Positions 7,613 through 16,381 of a DNA stretch of 45,364 nt are shown here, in pieces. Under the pieces are notes generated by a model, which was given only the letters and a program-made list of their open reading frames with translations, did not search any database and was not told where the DNA came from. Within the stretch, counting starts at the first letter, position 1. Each line of letters begins with the position of its first letter. The position numbers and the translations under genes are program-made. This DNA is from Christensenellaceae bacterium (lineage in GTDB: Bacteria; Bacillota; Clostridia; Christensenellales; Aristaeellaceae), in the NCBI GenBank assembly GCA_012837835.1, contig DUQK01000017.1, forward strand, positions 1-45,364, given 5' to 3'.

Positions 7613-8935
7613 ATGGCACACACGATTGCGGCACTTGCAAGCGCACCAGGAATGGCGGGTATCTCCGTTGTACGCCTATCGGGTGATAATTCCCATGCCA
7701 TACTAAAGCAGGTATTTAAACCTGTTTCTTCAAAGGACACCTTTAAGTCCCGTTATATGATGTACGGTACACTGCACGATAATGAGTACCCTGTTGATGA
7801 ATGTATGGCGGTAGTATTTTATGCTCCCAACTCCTACACAGGAGAGGATTCCGCAGAAATACACCTGCACGGTTCTCCCCTTATAGTAAAGGAATGCCTA
7901 AACCTTTTGTATAAGCTTGGTGCAGAGCCTGCAAAGCCGGATGAATATACCCGCCGCGCGTTTGAAAACGGCAGGATGGACTTAAGCCGCGCCGAAGCCG
8001 TTATGCAGCTTATTAGCGCCCAAGGAGAGCTTTCCGCTAAAGCCGCTTTAAGGCAGTTAAGGGGCGGTACGTTTGCATTTATACACAATATACAAAAAGA
8101 AGTAATAGATATATTAAGCACAATAGAAGCCGCAATAGATTTCCCAGAAGAAGTTGAGGACAGCTATTCACCTAAAGAGCTCGCCTCAATATGCGATGAT
8201 ATTGCAAATAGGCTGCTTAAATCAAGCGATGCTAGGAGCGCAAAGCTGCTTAGCCAAGGGTTTGAGGTCGCCATTGTCGGCACGCCAAACGCCGGAAAGA
8301 GTTCGCTTTTTAACTCCCTTCTTATGGAGGATAGGGCTATCGTAACCGAAATGCCCGGCACCACTAGAGATGTGCTTAGAGCCAGCATAGTGCTATCCGG
8401 CGTTACAGTTATTCTAAACGACACCGCCGGCATACAGGACAGTAAAGATGCTGTTGAAAAACTAGGCATACAGCGCGCCAAACAGGAGATGGAAACTGCA
8501 GACCTGCTTATTATCGTGCTTGACGGTGCAGGTCCTCTATCCCGCGAAGCACGCCAAATACTTAAAGAAAACGCCCACCGCAGCCGTATAGTATTGCAGA
8601 GCAAGGTTGATATAAACCGCACGCCCTATTATGATGGCGCGCTTTTGTTCTCCTCATACACGGGCGAGGGCATGGATGACATACGTGCTGCCATAATAGC
8701 CAATATAAACGGCGTGCAGGATAGCGAACTCACCCTCTCCCGCCATGTGGATTTGGCTAAAAAATCAGCGCAGGCACTAATAAGTGCAAAGCAGGCTTTT
8801 ATTGATGGCGACAGCGCTGACCTTTGCGCTGTACATGTACAGGACGCCCTTCACTTGCTTGGGGAAATAACGGGCGACAGCGTATCCGAAGAAGTAATAG
8901 ACTCTATATTCAGTAATTTTTGCGTAGGCAAATAG
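7613..8935 (+). CDS. mnmE: tRNA uridine-34 modification GTPase MnmE
   Basis: MnmE acts with MnmG to install carboxymethylaminomethyl groups on U34 of certain tRNAs, using formyl-tetrahydrofolate. The 440-residue product has the N-terminal folate-binding domain (IAALASAPGMAGISVVRLSG at 5-24), helical segments and a G domain. The G domain shows G1 GTPNAGKS (223-230), G2 GTTRD (249-253) and G3 DTAG (270-273). The usual NKxD base-specificity motif appears as SKVD (330-333). The C-terminus ends in the family motif FCVGK with the conserved cysteine. The start is set by AAGGAGGT upstream. No mnmG is in the window. The next gene follows after 13 bases, so the two are probably co-transcribed. Confidence 0.95.
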   Translation: MAHTIAALASAPGMAGISVVRLSGDNSHAILKQVFKPVSSKDTFKSRYMMYGTLHDNEYPVDECMAVVFYAPNSYTGEDSAEIHLHGSPLIVKECLNLLYKLGAEPAKPDEYTRRAFENGRMDLSRAEAVMQLISAQGELSAKAALRQLRGGTFAFIHNIQKEVIDILSTIEAAIDFPEEVEDSYSPKELASICDDIANRLLKSSDARSAKLLSQGFEVAIVGTPNAGKSSLFNSLLMEDRAIVTEMPGTTRDVLRASIVLSGVTVILNDTAGIQDSKDAVEKLGIQRAKQEMETADLLIIVLDGAGPLSREARQILKENAHRSRIVLQSKVDINRTPYYDGALLFSSYTGEGMDDIRAAIIANINGVQDSELTLSRHVDLAKKSAQALISAKQAFIDGDSADLCAVHVQDALHLLGEITGDSVSEEVIDSIFSNFCVGK

Positions 8936-8948
8936 GGAGGCATATATC

Positions 8949-10076
8949 TTGAACATAAAAGAAAGAATTAAACAGCTAGACGAGCAGTATAAAGATTTAC
9001 CCCGTAAAATTTTCCTAGTCTTAGCGGTGCTTATCAGCTCATTTTTTTTGGCAAAGGCGGTACCCTATGTGCTGCCTTTTATTATAGGCTATATATTTTC
9101 GCTTATACTTATATACCCAAGCCGTCTTTTTTCAAGACTGCTTTCAAAAATAAAACCCGGCAAAAAGCTTGCTGTGGTGCTATCCATGCTGCTTTTATAC
9201 GGTCTGCTGGGCTTTCTAATAAGCCTTCTTGCAAAGCAGATTTATGTAGAGCTTGAAAAGCTTGTAAACGCTTTACCAGGAATAGTAGAATGGGTAGAAC
9301 AAACTTTAGAGCAATGGACGCTGCGTCTGCACCCCGAAAATGGAGAAGGTATGCATAATATGTTTAGCGGCTGGCTTGATACAGCTTTAGAAACACTATC
9401 AGGCAGTATCAAAACACTGCTAGGCAAAGCAGCTCCTGCGGTAGCCACCGGCGCAATAGACACAATATCGGGCTTACCGGGCGCCATACTATTTATTGTT
9501 GTTATAATAATGTCCTCTTATTATTTTGTATGCGATAGAAAGATAATACGCTCCTACCTTGAAAAACTGCTGCCCGAAGGCATAATACACCGTGTTGATG
9601 TGCTTACAGACAGCGTTCTAAAAGCGGTAGGTCAGCAGATAAGGGCACAGGTGCTAGTTTCCCTATGCGTAACCATAGTGCTTATACTGGGCTTTTTTAT
9701 ACTTGGTATGGACTATGCGCTGCTGCTTGGCACAATAATAGGTCTTATAGATTTACTCCCAATAGTTGGTGCAGGTACGGTTCTTATACCTTGGGCGCTT
9801 TTTAACCTTTTTGCAAACAATATTATGCTTGGCGCTAAGCTGCTTCTGCTTTATGTTGCGGTTGTTGCAATAAGACAGGTTGTGGAACCGCGCATAGTAG
9901 GCAGTAAGCTCGGATTATACCCTCTTGTTGCCATGCTAAGCATGTATATAGGTATGCGCGCCATAGGCTTTATAGGCCTTATTGTAGGACCCGTACTTGC
10001 AAATATATGTAAGGTTATACTGGAATCCGATGCCGACATACGAAAACAGCAGAGAGAGCTTGCGGGTAAAGCATAA
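8949..10076 (+). CDS. AI-2E family (YtvI-like) membrane permease
   Basis: A 375-residue polytopic membrane protein. Two N-terminal membrane segments occupy about 18-55, another lies near 74-95. A soluble amphipathic region follows (about 95-170), then a bundle of C-terminal segments containing IIGLIDLLPIVGAGTVLIPW and VEPRIVGSKLGLYPLVAM, the region typical of the AI-2 exporter/PerM superfamily. Length and organisation resemble YtvI, a sporulation-associated member. Other members export AI-2 or exchange Na+ and H+, so the substrate is unknown. The start is TTG at 8949, set by AGGGAGG 8 bases upstream. It lies 13 bases after mnmE and is probably in that operon. Isoleucine codons here are nearly all ATA. 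Confidence 0.8.
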   Translation: MNIKERIKQLDEQYKDLPRKIFLVLAVLISSFFLAKAVPYVLPFIIGYIFSLILIYPSRLFSRLLSKIKPGKKLAVVLSMLLLYGLLGFLISLLAKQIYVELEKLVNALPGIVEWVEQTLEQWTLRLHPENGEGMHNMFSGWLDTALETLSGSIKTLLGKAAPAVATGAIDTISGLPGAILFIVVIIMSSYYFVCDRKIIRSYLEKLLPEGIIHRVDVLTDSVLKAVGQQIRAQVLVSLCVTIVLILGFFILGMDYALLLGTIIGLIDLLPIVGAGTVLIPWALFNLFANNIMLGAKLLLLYVAVVAIRQVVEPRIVGSKLGLYPLVAMLSMYIGMRAIGFIGLIVGPVLANICKVILESDADIRKQQRELAGKA

Positions 10077-10106
10077 TCCGCATATTATAACACCTTTCAT
10101 AAAGTT

Positions 10107-10124
10107 CTCCGCCATATGGCGGGG
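10107..10124 (+). terminator. GC-rich hairpin after the permease gene
   Basis: CTCCGCC (10107-10113) pairs with GGCGGGG (10118-10124) around a 4-base loop, 30 bases after the stop. The downstream sequence GATTATTTC is only weakly T-rich, so it is a possible rather than a clear terminator for the mnmE transcript. Confidence 0.4.
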
Positions 10125-10201
10125 GATTATTTCATGTAAAAGCCATGAATTATTTAGTAAGTTTATTTTTTGTACCGCCTTAAAAAACAACATTAAACCA
10201 T

Positions 10202-10229
10202 TTGCATTTTCAAACATTTTGAGTATACT
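10202..10229 (+). promoter_or_regulatory. Promoter of hppA
   Basis: TTGCAT (10202-10207) and TATACT (10224-10229) are separated by 16 bases, 38 bases before the GTG start of hppA. The TTTTAAGGAGG ribosome-binding site follows. Confidence 0.55.
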
Positions 10230-10267
10230 ATATGTGTTGAAATTTTTGTTTTAAGGAGGCATATATC

Positions 10268-12313
10268 GTGGAACATCTAACCATCGTTTATGTTCTAAGC
10301 GCATTGGTAATTGTTGCGGCACTTGCTTTTGCCGTATACATTATCAATTGGGTTAAGGAACAGAAGAACGAAAACAAGGAAATCGCTCGCATAGCAGGGC
10401 TTATACAATCTGGCGCAAACGCGTTCATGAAAAAGGAATACACTATACTTGCCATATTTGCATTTATTGTCGCGGTAATTATATATATATTCCTTCCCAA
10501 GCCTTTGTGGATGGAGGGAGCGGACAGCTCTCAAAACCTAATGATGGCGCTTTGCTATATTGCAGGTACAATATTTAGCGCAGTCGCCGGGAAGATAGGC
10601 ATATATGTTGCCTCGCTTGCAAACGCAAGGTGTGCAGAAGCCGCGCAGGAGGACATACGCCCCGCATTTTTGATAGGCTTCCGCGGCGGCGCTGTTATGG
10701 GGCTTATGGTTGTTGCCCTGTGCCTGCTTGGTGTATCGCTGGTTATGATTTTCGTCGGCGATGCCAGTATGCTGTTATCTTTCTCATTTGGTGCAAGCTC
10801 ACTTGCTCTATTTGCTAAAGCGGGCGGCGGCATATTTACTAAAGCCGCAGACGTCAGCGCAGACTTAACCGGCAAGGTTGAATTTGGTCTTAACGAGGAT
10901 GACCCTCGCAACCCCGCAGTTATCGCCGATAACGTGGGCGACAACGTTGGCGACGTTGCCGGCATGGGAGCCGACCTGTTTGACTCTAACGTTGCTACAA
11001 TGGCAGCAGCACTAGTTATGGCAACCGCAATGGGCGGAAAAAACCCTGCAATGGTTCTATGCTATGCAGCGCTTGGTCTACTTGCAAGCGGCATAGGTAT
11101 TTACCTTTGCAAAATAGAAGGCGAAGACGGCACGCCTACAAAGGCGCTTAACCTTTCAACCTATACAGCAACGGGTATATACCTTGTGCTTACCGCACTT
11201 GCCACTTTAATATTCGGTTTCTCTTGGAAATACTGGGCAGCAGCGGCTGTCGGCCTTATGGTTGGCGTTATTATAGGGCTTGCCACAAACTACTTTACAG
11301 ATGATAATATGCCTATAGTTAAAAAGGTTGCAAAAGCATCTGCAACGGGTCCTGCATTTACTGTGCTATCAGGCACATCATACGGCTTTTTAAGCGCCCT
11401 TCCCGCCATGGTGGGTATTGCGCTTGCAGCGCTTATAGCCCATAGGCTGGGCGGCATGTTCGGCATAGCGATGAGCGCTGTTGGTATGCTCTCAATAGTT
11501 GGTACTATTATTTCAAACGATGCATACGGTCCCATAGTTGACAATGCCCGCGGACTTGCAGAAATGGGCGGTCTTGGCGAAGAAACCATACGCGTAGCCG
11601 ATGAGCTGGACTCTGCCGGCAACACCGTAAAAGCTGTAACCAAAGGCTTTGCGGTAGGCGCAGCAGGGCTTACAGTTATATCTCTACTTGGCGCATTTCT
11701 GGAAGAAGTAAACGCCATATCCCTAGTAAAACTCGTAGGCTTTGATATAATGGACCCAACCGTGTTTTTCGGCATACTTGTTGGCGCTGCCATACCCGCT
11801 GTATTTAGCGCAATGCTAATACTCGGTGTTGATAAGAACGCACAGCGCTTAGTAGCGGAGATACACCGCCAGTTCAGTGAAATACCAGGCCTTAAAGAGG
11901 GCAAGGAAGGCGTAGAACCTGACTACAATCGCTGCATAGATATAGCAACCACCGGTGCACTTAAAGAGCTTATACCCGCAGGTCTTGTTGCTATACTGGC
12001 AACAGTAGTAGTTGGCTTTATTGGCGGCGTAAAGGCTGTAGGCGGTTTCCTGCTTGGCAATATAGTTACAGGTCTTCTGCTTGCGCTTTACATGTCAAAC
12101 GCAGGCGGCATATGGGACAACGCTAAAAAATATGTGGAAGCCGGCAATGAAGGCGGCAAAGGCTCCGATGCCCATAAGGCAGCTGTAATAGGCGACACCA
12201 TAGGCGACCCTTTCAAAGACACTGCAGGTCCTTCAATAAACACGCAAATTACGGTTGTATCCCTTGTTGCAAGCATTATGGCGCAGCTTTTCGTACATTT
12301 CCACATTTTCTAA
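10268..12313 (+). CDS. hppA: Membrane-bound proton-pumping pyrophosphatase, K+-independent type
   Basis: This 681-residue integral membrane enzyme couples hydrolysis of cytoplasmic pyrophosphate to cation export, which conserves energy in anaerobes. The substrate site is intact: DVSADLTGKVE, then EDDPRNPAVIADNVGDNVGD, and near the C-terminus GDTIGDPFKDTAGPS. The subtype-determining stretch reads GNTVKAVTKG, with Lys455 and Thr458 where K+-dependent enzymes have Ala and Gly or Ala. This places it with the K+-independent proton pumps. About 15-16 membrane segments are expected for the family and many hydrophobic stretches are visible. The GTG start follows AAGGAGG by 8 bases. It has its own promoter and a strong terminator, so it is probably monocistronic. 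Confidence 0.93.
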   Translation: MEHLTIVYVLSALVIVAALAFAVYIINWVKEQKNENKEIARIAGLIQSGANAFMKKEYTILAIFAFIVAVIIYIFLPKPLWMEGADSSQNLMMALCYIAGTIFSAVAGKIGIYVASLANARCAEAAQEDIRPAFLIGFRGGAVMGLMVVALCLLGVSLVMIFVGDASMLLSFSFGASSLALFAKAGGGIFTKAADVSADLTGKVEFGLNEDDPRNPAVIADNVGDNVGDVAGMGADLFDSNVATMAAALVMATAMGGKNPAMVLCYAALGLLASGIGIYLCKIEGEDGTPTKALNLSTYTATGIYLVLTALATLIFGFSWKYWAAAAVGLMVGVIIGLATNYFTDDNMPIVKKVAKASATGPAFTVLSGTSYGFLSALPAMVGIALAALIAHRLGGMFGIAMSAVGMLSIVGTIISNDAYGPIVDNARGLAEMGGLGEETIRVADELDSAGNTVKAVTKGFAVGAAGLTVISLLGAFLEEVNAISLVKLVGFDIMDPTVFFGILVGAAIPAVFSAMLILGVDKNAQRLVAEIHRQFSEIPGLKEGKEGVEPDYNRCIDIATTGALKELIPAGLVAILATVVVGFIGGVKAVGGFLLGNIVTGLLLALYMSNAGGIWDNAKKYVEAGNEGGKGSDAHKAAVIGDTIGDPFKDTAGPSINTQITVVSLVASIMAQLFVHFHIF

Positions 12314-12326
12314 TATTACAGACTTT

Positions 12327-12362
12327 AAAGCTGCAAGGGTATAAATGCCTTGCAGCTTTTTT
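12327..12362 (+). terminator. Intrinsic terminator of hppA
   Basis: AAAGCTGCAAGG (12327-12338) pairs with CCTTGCAGCTTT (12348-12359) around a 9-base loop. A run of six T (12357-12362) ends the structure. Confidence 0.9.
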
Positions 12363-12418
12363 GCGCAAATGATTAGCCCCATATAAGTTTAACTGAGTTT
12401 TTTTGCGATAATTTCAGC

Positions 12419-12454
12419 AAAAATGTTGACATATTGTAACATTTTTGATATAAA
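12419..12454 (+). promoter_or_regulatory. Strong promoter of the VanY-like gene overlapped by an inverted repeat
   Basis: TTGACA (12426-12431) and TATAAA (12449-12454) are separated by 17 bases, with an extended -10 TG at 12446-12447. An inverted repeat AAAAATGTT (12419-12427) and AACATTTTT (12438-12446), with a 10-base spacer, covers the -35 hexamer and the spacer. This geometry fits a repressor operator. No regulator gene is adjacent. Confidence 0.65.
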
Positions 12455-12516
12455 TAATCTGTATTCAATTATTACATTAATTATCATCCTGCTTTTAGCA
12501 GAAAGGATGGAGTGAA

Positions 12517-13659
12517 ATGGCGAAAGATAAAGTTAAAGATCCTTATCGCAGTTTAACTAAGATAATGATAGTGCTGCTTGTATTTGCGGTTCTATTTGCC
12601 TCAGGATGGTTCGTGCTTGACCAATATAACAAAGGCAAGCTGGCGGACGCTCAGGCTAAGGTTGATGCCGAAAACGAAAAGCTTATAGCGGATTACGAGC
12701 AAAAAATCGCAGAACAAAAACAACAGCTAAGCCAAAGGCAGGTGGTTGAAGTTCCCACTCCAAAAAGCGAGGGTTGGGATATACTCGACATGAGCGCCTT
12801 CCCCGTTGATAACGGTGTTTCCGTTACCACAACTAGGCTTGATGCTCTATCCGGCGGACTTATGCTGCTTAACCGCTGGCATGGTCTGCCAGGGGATTTT
12901 GTCATAGCTGAGCCTGAAATTAAAAGCATAATGGACCATTCTAACTATACTGTTCCTGTAAGTAGCCGAAATGTTAAGCTTTTCCCCGCAGCAACCGAAG
13001 CGCTCCAAAGTTTTATAAAATACGCCAAGGATGAGCACAACCTAGAATACTACATAATAAGAGAAGGTTACCGCACAATGGCGCAGCAGACAGAATATTG
13101 GAACAAGGAAATACAGCGCCATCCAAACCGTGAGGGCGATGGTTTAATAGCTGCTGCAAGGCGTAATGTATCGTACCCCGGAACAAGTGATTATCAATCC
13201 GGTTTCAGCTTCCATGTTGGCATATATAGCAGAAATGACAGCGTTATTAACACCACTAAATTTCAAGAATCTAAACAAGCCGAATTACTAAACGAAGAGG
13301 GCTGGAAATTCGGTATAATATACCGCTTCCCGGCACAGGGCTATCCCACTGCCGACACCGTAGATAAGGACTATGCCACAGGCATAGATAACACACGCCT
13401 TAAAATGGATGCTTACCGTTATGTTGGAATACCGCATTCAACGGTAATGCACATAAAAGGCTTCTGCCTTGAAGAATATATAGACTACCTTGTAGAGTAC
13501 CCGCACATACAGGTGTTTAATGACGGTACTCTCAAACATGAAATATTCAGAATACCCGAAACAGGGCAGGATCAAACCCATTCCCTTCCCGCAAGCGCAA
13601 AGGAGTATTCCGTATCTACTGATAACATGGGCGGGCTTGTAGTTGCACTAAGTTATTAA
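12517..13659 (+). CDS. VanY-like (peptidase M15B) membrane-anchored protein, probably catalytically inactive
   Basis: A 380-residue protein with one N-terminal membrane segment (about 14-34), a coiled-coil-like stretch (about 40-75) and an extracytoplasmic domain related to VanY D,D-carboxypeptidases. The fold signature is visible: EGYRTMAQQTEYW (183-195), YPGTSDYQSGF (220-230), EEGWKFGIIYRFP (260-272) and YRYVGIPHSTVMH (300-312). The zinc and catalytic residues do not match. SxHxxGxAxD has become SDYQSGFSFH, with Tyr226 for His and His233 for Asp, and ExWH has become KMDA (296-299). It therefore probably binds peptidoglycan peptides or acts structurally rather than cleaving. It is monocistronic, with its own strong promoter and terminator. 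Confidence 0.75.
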   Translation: MAKDKVKDPYRSLTKIMIVLLVFAVLFASGWFVLDQYNKGKLADAQAKVDAENEKLIADYEQKIAEQKQQLSQRQVVEVPTPKSEGWDILDMSAFPVDNGVSVTTTRLDALSGGLMLLNRWHGLPGDFVIAEPEIKSIMDHSNYTVPVSSRNVKLFPAATEALQSFIKYAKDEHNLEYYIIREGYRTMAQQTEYWNKEIQRHPNREGDGLIAAARRNVSYPGTSDYQSGFSFHVGIYSRNDSVINTTKFQESKQAELLNEEGWKFGIIYRFPAQGYPTADTVDKDYATGIDNTRLKMDAYRYVGIPHSTVMHIKGFCLEEYIDYLVEYPHIQVFNDGTLKHEIFRIPETGQDQTHSLPASAKEYSVSTDNMGGLVVALSY

Positions 13660-13695
13660 TATCTAGTCAAAACAAAGAAGTTAAACTTATATATC

Positions 13696-13723
13696 AAAAG
13701 CGCAGGCGGTTCCTGCGCTTTTT
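13696..13723 (+). terminator. Intrinsic terminator of the VanY-like gene
   Basis: AAAAGCGCAGG (13696-13706) pairs with CCTGCGCTTTTT (13712-13723) around a 5-base loop. The A-rich 5' side suggests it could work on both strands for the convergent rmuC. Confidence 0.9.
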
Positions 13724-13840
13724 GCTGTTACAACTGTTGAGTTATAATTCCAATATCTCAATGACTCTATAATAATCTGACGATTCCAATATTGTTTAGC
13801 AATAACCATATAAAAACAAGTAAATTAATAATAAACAATA

Positions 13841-15199
13841 TCACTCAGGCAATGTATCAATATTTTCAAACTCATCATCGCCTTCTTTTATGCTATTTAT
13901 TTCCATGTCTATTTTCTCAACATTTCTGAGTTTTCTTTCTATAGTGCGGGTCTTGCGTGATGCAGAATCTACGCTCTCGCTCGCCTGCTTAAGGCGCTGA
14001 CTGGTCTTAGAAAGAAGGCTTTCAAAGCTTGCAAATTCCTTCTGTAAATCCCTAAGCAATATCCATACATCTGAGCTACGCTTTTCTATGGCAAGGGTTC
14101 TAAAGCCCATCTGCAAGCTGTTGAGCAGTGCAGATAGAGTTGAGGGGCCTGAAATCACCACATGTTTTTCGCGCTGAAGGGCTTCCACTGTACCGCTTAA
14201 TTGCATTACATAGGCATAAAGCGCTTCCATAGGCAGGTACATAATGGCAAAATCCGTAGTATTAGGCGGGGATATATACTTATCCGATATTCTGCCCGCC
14301 TCCCTTGTTATTATAGAGGCAAGTTCATCGCTCGCCTTTTTAGCAGCAACGTCATCCCCCGCTTCAACCGCATCTTGCAGCCTTATATAAGCTTCAAGGG
14401 GAAATTTGGCATCTATAGGCAGATACATGCCGGCTCCATCTTTACCGGGCAAACATATAGCGTATTCCACCCTCTCGCTTGTATCGGGCTTTACTGCAAC
14501 ATTCGCTTCGTACTGCTCGGGAGCTAAAATATCCTGCAGCAATGCACCAAGCTGCATTTCCCCCCATACCCCGCGGGTTTTTACATTTGAGAAAAGGCGC
14601 TTTAAATCTCCCACGCCAACAGCTAGCGTTTGCATTTCACCAAGACCCTTGTACACCTGCTCAAGGCGTTCATTTACTAGTGAGAAGCTCTCTCCTACGC
14701 TCTTGGTTAGCGTCTGCTTTAGGGTTTCATCTACGGTTTTACGCATAGCGTCAAGCTTTTCTGAGCTTTCTTTTTGTATGGCGTTTAGGCTGTTCTGCAC
14801 GCTTACACGCATACGCTCTATTTTTTCGTCTGAGAAATTAAGCTGACGATTTACCGTGTCTGTAAGGTGGCGTATTTTAGCATCCTGAGAGCTTAGCGCA
14901 TTATCCATGCGCTGACCTAGGCTTTCAGCCCTGCCCGCCTGCGTACGCTCAGCTTCCTGCATCATGCTCTGCACCGCTAAATGGTTTTGCCCCATATTCT
15001 GGTACAGCCTTCTCTCACTTTCCTGTATGGATTGCTCAAGATAACCTGTAAATGTATCCTCAAGCATATGCACATTTTTATCAGTATACTGGCTAAATTC
15101 CTTTATACGCCTAAAAAGCACTATAAATAGTGCTATGCAAATTAGTAGTGCAGCCGCAATAAATATTAACAATGTATTAGTATCTATATTAATCTCCAC
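13841..15199 (-). CDS. rmuC: RmuC family DNA recombination protein
   Basis: The product is 452 residues. It has an N-terminal membrane segment (TLLIFIAAALLICIALFIVL), a long coiled coil (about 30-180) and the RmuC domain with a predicted nuclease-like fold (KTRGVWGEMQLGALLQDILAPEQYE, then DAKFPLEAYIRL). RmuC homologues limit sequence inversions between repeats in E. coli. The start is uncertain: ATG at 15226 or GTG at 15199. I prefer GTG because GCGAGGG lies 8 bases upstream and the overlap with the tdk stop is then short. It is the last gene of the hydrolase-ebfC-recR-tdk-rmuC run and is convergent with the VanY-like gene. Confidence 0.85.
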   Translation of the reverse strand: MEINIDTNTLLIFIAAALLICIALFIVLFRRIKEFSQYTDKNVHMLEDTFTGYLEQSIQESERRLYQNMGQNHLAVQSMMQEAERTQAGRAESLGQRMDNALSSQDAKIRHLTDTVNRQLNFSDEKIERMRVSVQNSLNAIQKESSEKLDAMRKTVDETLKQTLTKSVGESFSLVNERLEQVYKGLGEMQTLAVGVGDLKRLFSNVKTRGVWGEMQLGALLQDILAPEQYEANVAVKPDTSERVEYAICLPGKDGAGMYLPIDAKFPLEAYIRLQDAVEAGDDVAAKKASDELASIITREAGRISDKYISPPNTTDFAIMYLPMEALYAYVMQLSGTVEALQREKHVVISGPSTLSALLNSLQMGFRTLAIEKRSSDVWILLRDLQKEFASFESLLSKTSQRLKQASESVDSASRKTRTIERKLRNVEKIDMEINSIKEGDDEFENIDTLPE

Positions 15200-15782
15200 G
15201 CGAAATACCCTCGCGCCAATGCTCATAGCACAGACCTATATATTTAATATCTATTTGGTTATCTATAAGCACCTGTTCGCCCTCTTTAATTACCTTGCCG
15301 GTGGAATCAATTCTAGCGTTCATAGTGGCTCTTTTCCCGCACCAGCAAAGACCGCCCGGCACTTCCTGTATATCCTCAGCAAGCCTTAAAAGTGCGGCTG
15401 AACCTTCAAAGAAATTGCCCGAAAAATCAGTACGAAGACCGTAGCAGTATATTTCTAAATCTTTTGCCATATCCGCAAGTTCCTGCACCTGATTTGTAGA
15501 CAAAAACTGTGCTTCGTCAACCAGCACAAACCTAAAGCCGTGGTGCGCCTTTTGCACCGCAAGCCACATAAGCTGTTCCTTTATGCTGTGATGCGATTCT
15601 AGCACTATTTCAGCTTCCGCCTGAAGCCCAACCCTTGAGAAAACTATATCTGCGCCTGCCCTAGTATCTATTGCAGGCTTTACAACAGCAACCTTTAAGC
15701 CAAGCTGCTGCAGATTATATCTCTGCATTAAAAGCTGCGCGGTTTTACTTGAACCCATAACCCCATACATGAAGTGCAGCAT
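15189..15782 (-). CDS. tdk: Thymidine kinase, type II
   Basis: A 197-residue nucleoside salvage enzyme that phosphorylates thymidine with ATP. The P-loop reads GVMGSSKTAQLL (7-18), a divergent form of the usual GPMFSGKT. The catalytic Glu lies in LVDEAQFLS, and the lasso and zinc region contains CWCGKRATMNAR and a final CYEH. The ATG overlaps the recR stop by one base (TAATG), so it is co-translated. It overlaps the rmuC start downstream. Confidence 0.9.
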   Translation of the reverse strand: MLHFMYGVMGSSKTAQLLMQRYNLQQLGLKVAVVKPAIDTRAGADIVFSRVGLQAEAEIVLESHHSIKEQLMWLAVQKAHHGFRFVLVDEAQFLSTNQVQELADMAKDLEIYCYGLRTDFSGNFFEGSAALLRLAEDIQEVPGGLCWCGKRATMNARIDSTGKVIKEGEQVLIDNQIDIKYIGLCYEHWREGISRGD

Positions 15783-16381
15783 TAGATTTCCCGCCTCCCT
15801 TCAAGCGCCTTGGCGAGTGTAACCTCGTCTGCATACTCTAAATCGCTTCCTATGGGTACACCGTAGGCTATACGTGTAACCTTTACATCCATAGGCTTAA
15901 TAAGCCTTGCAAGGTATGATGCAGTGGCTTCGCCCTCTATATCGGGGTTGGTTGCAACTATTACCTCTTTTACCTCTCCATCTGATAGTCGGGTAAGGAG
16001 CGACCTTATATTAAGGTCGGATGGACCTATATTATCCATAGGAGATAATACACCATGCAGCACATGATAAAGTCCCTTATAATCCTGTACACGCTCCATT
16101 GCTGCAACATCCCTTGGATCTCTAACAACGCATATTATACTGCGGTTTCTCGAATCATTTGAGCATATATCACATTTTGGCTCCACCGAATAATTGCCGC
16201 ACACCTCACAAAAGCGTATGTTTTGTCGCCCTTCAAGAAGCGCATTTGCAAGGCGGCGTACATTTTCAACCGGCATTGAAACTATATGGTAGGCAAGCCG
16301 CTGTGCAGATTTTTTACCTATGCCGGGGAGCTTAGACAGCTCCTGTACCATAAGCTCTATAGGTTTTACTTGTTCATACAT
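15782..16381 (-). CDS. recR: Recombination mediator RecR
   Basis: The 199-residue protein forms a ring-shaped clamp that acts with RecO and RecF to load RecA on gapped DNA. It has the N-terminal helix-hairpin-helix ([20 protein letters not shown]), a C4 zinc finger ([16 protein letters not shown]) and a Toprim domain ([16 protein letters not shown], then [19 protein letters not shown]). The start overlaps the ebfC stop by one base (TGATG). recO, its partner, is encoded in this window at 28568. Confidence 0.95.
   Translation of the reverse strand: MYEQVKPIELMVQELSKLPGIGKKSAQRLAYHIVSMPVENVRRLANALLEGRQNIRFCEVCGNYSVEPKCDICSNDSRNRSIICVVRDPRDVAAMERVQDYKGLYHVLHGVLSPMDNIGPSDLNIRSLLTRLSDGEVKEVIVATNPDIEGEATASYLARLIKPMDVKVTRIAYGVPIGSDLEYADEVTLAKALEGRREI

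Noticed and set aside
7433-7621. N-terminal extension of DnaE by 63 residues
   Set aside because: The extension overlaps the mnmE start and both promoters and has no family similarity. The ATG at 7432 begins the conserved PHP domain and has an ideal ribosome-binding site.
9936-10254. Two frames of 93 and 85 codons across the permease-hppA junction
   Set aside because: They run across the coding end of the permease, the hairpin and the hppA promoter and have no ribosome-binding site. They are chance frames.
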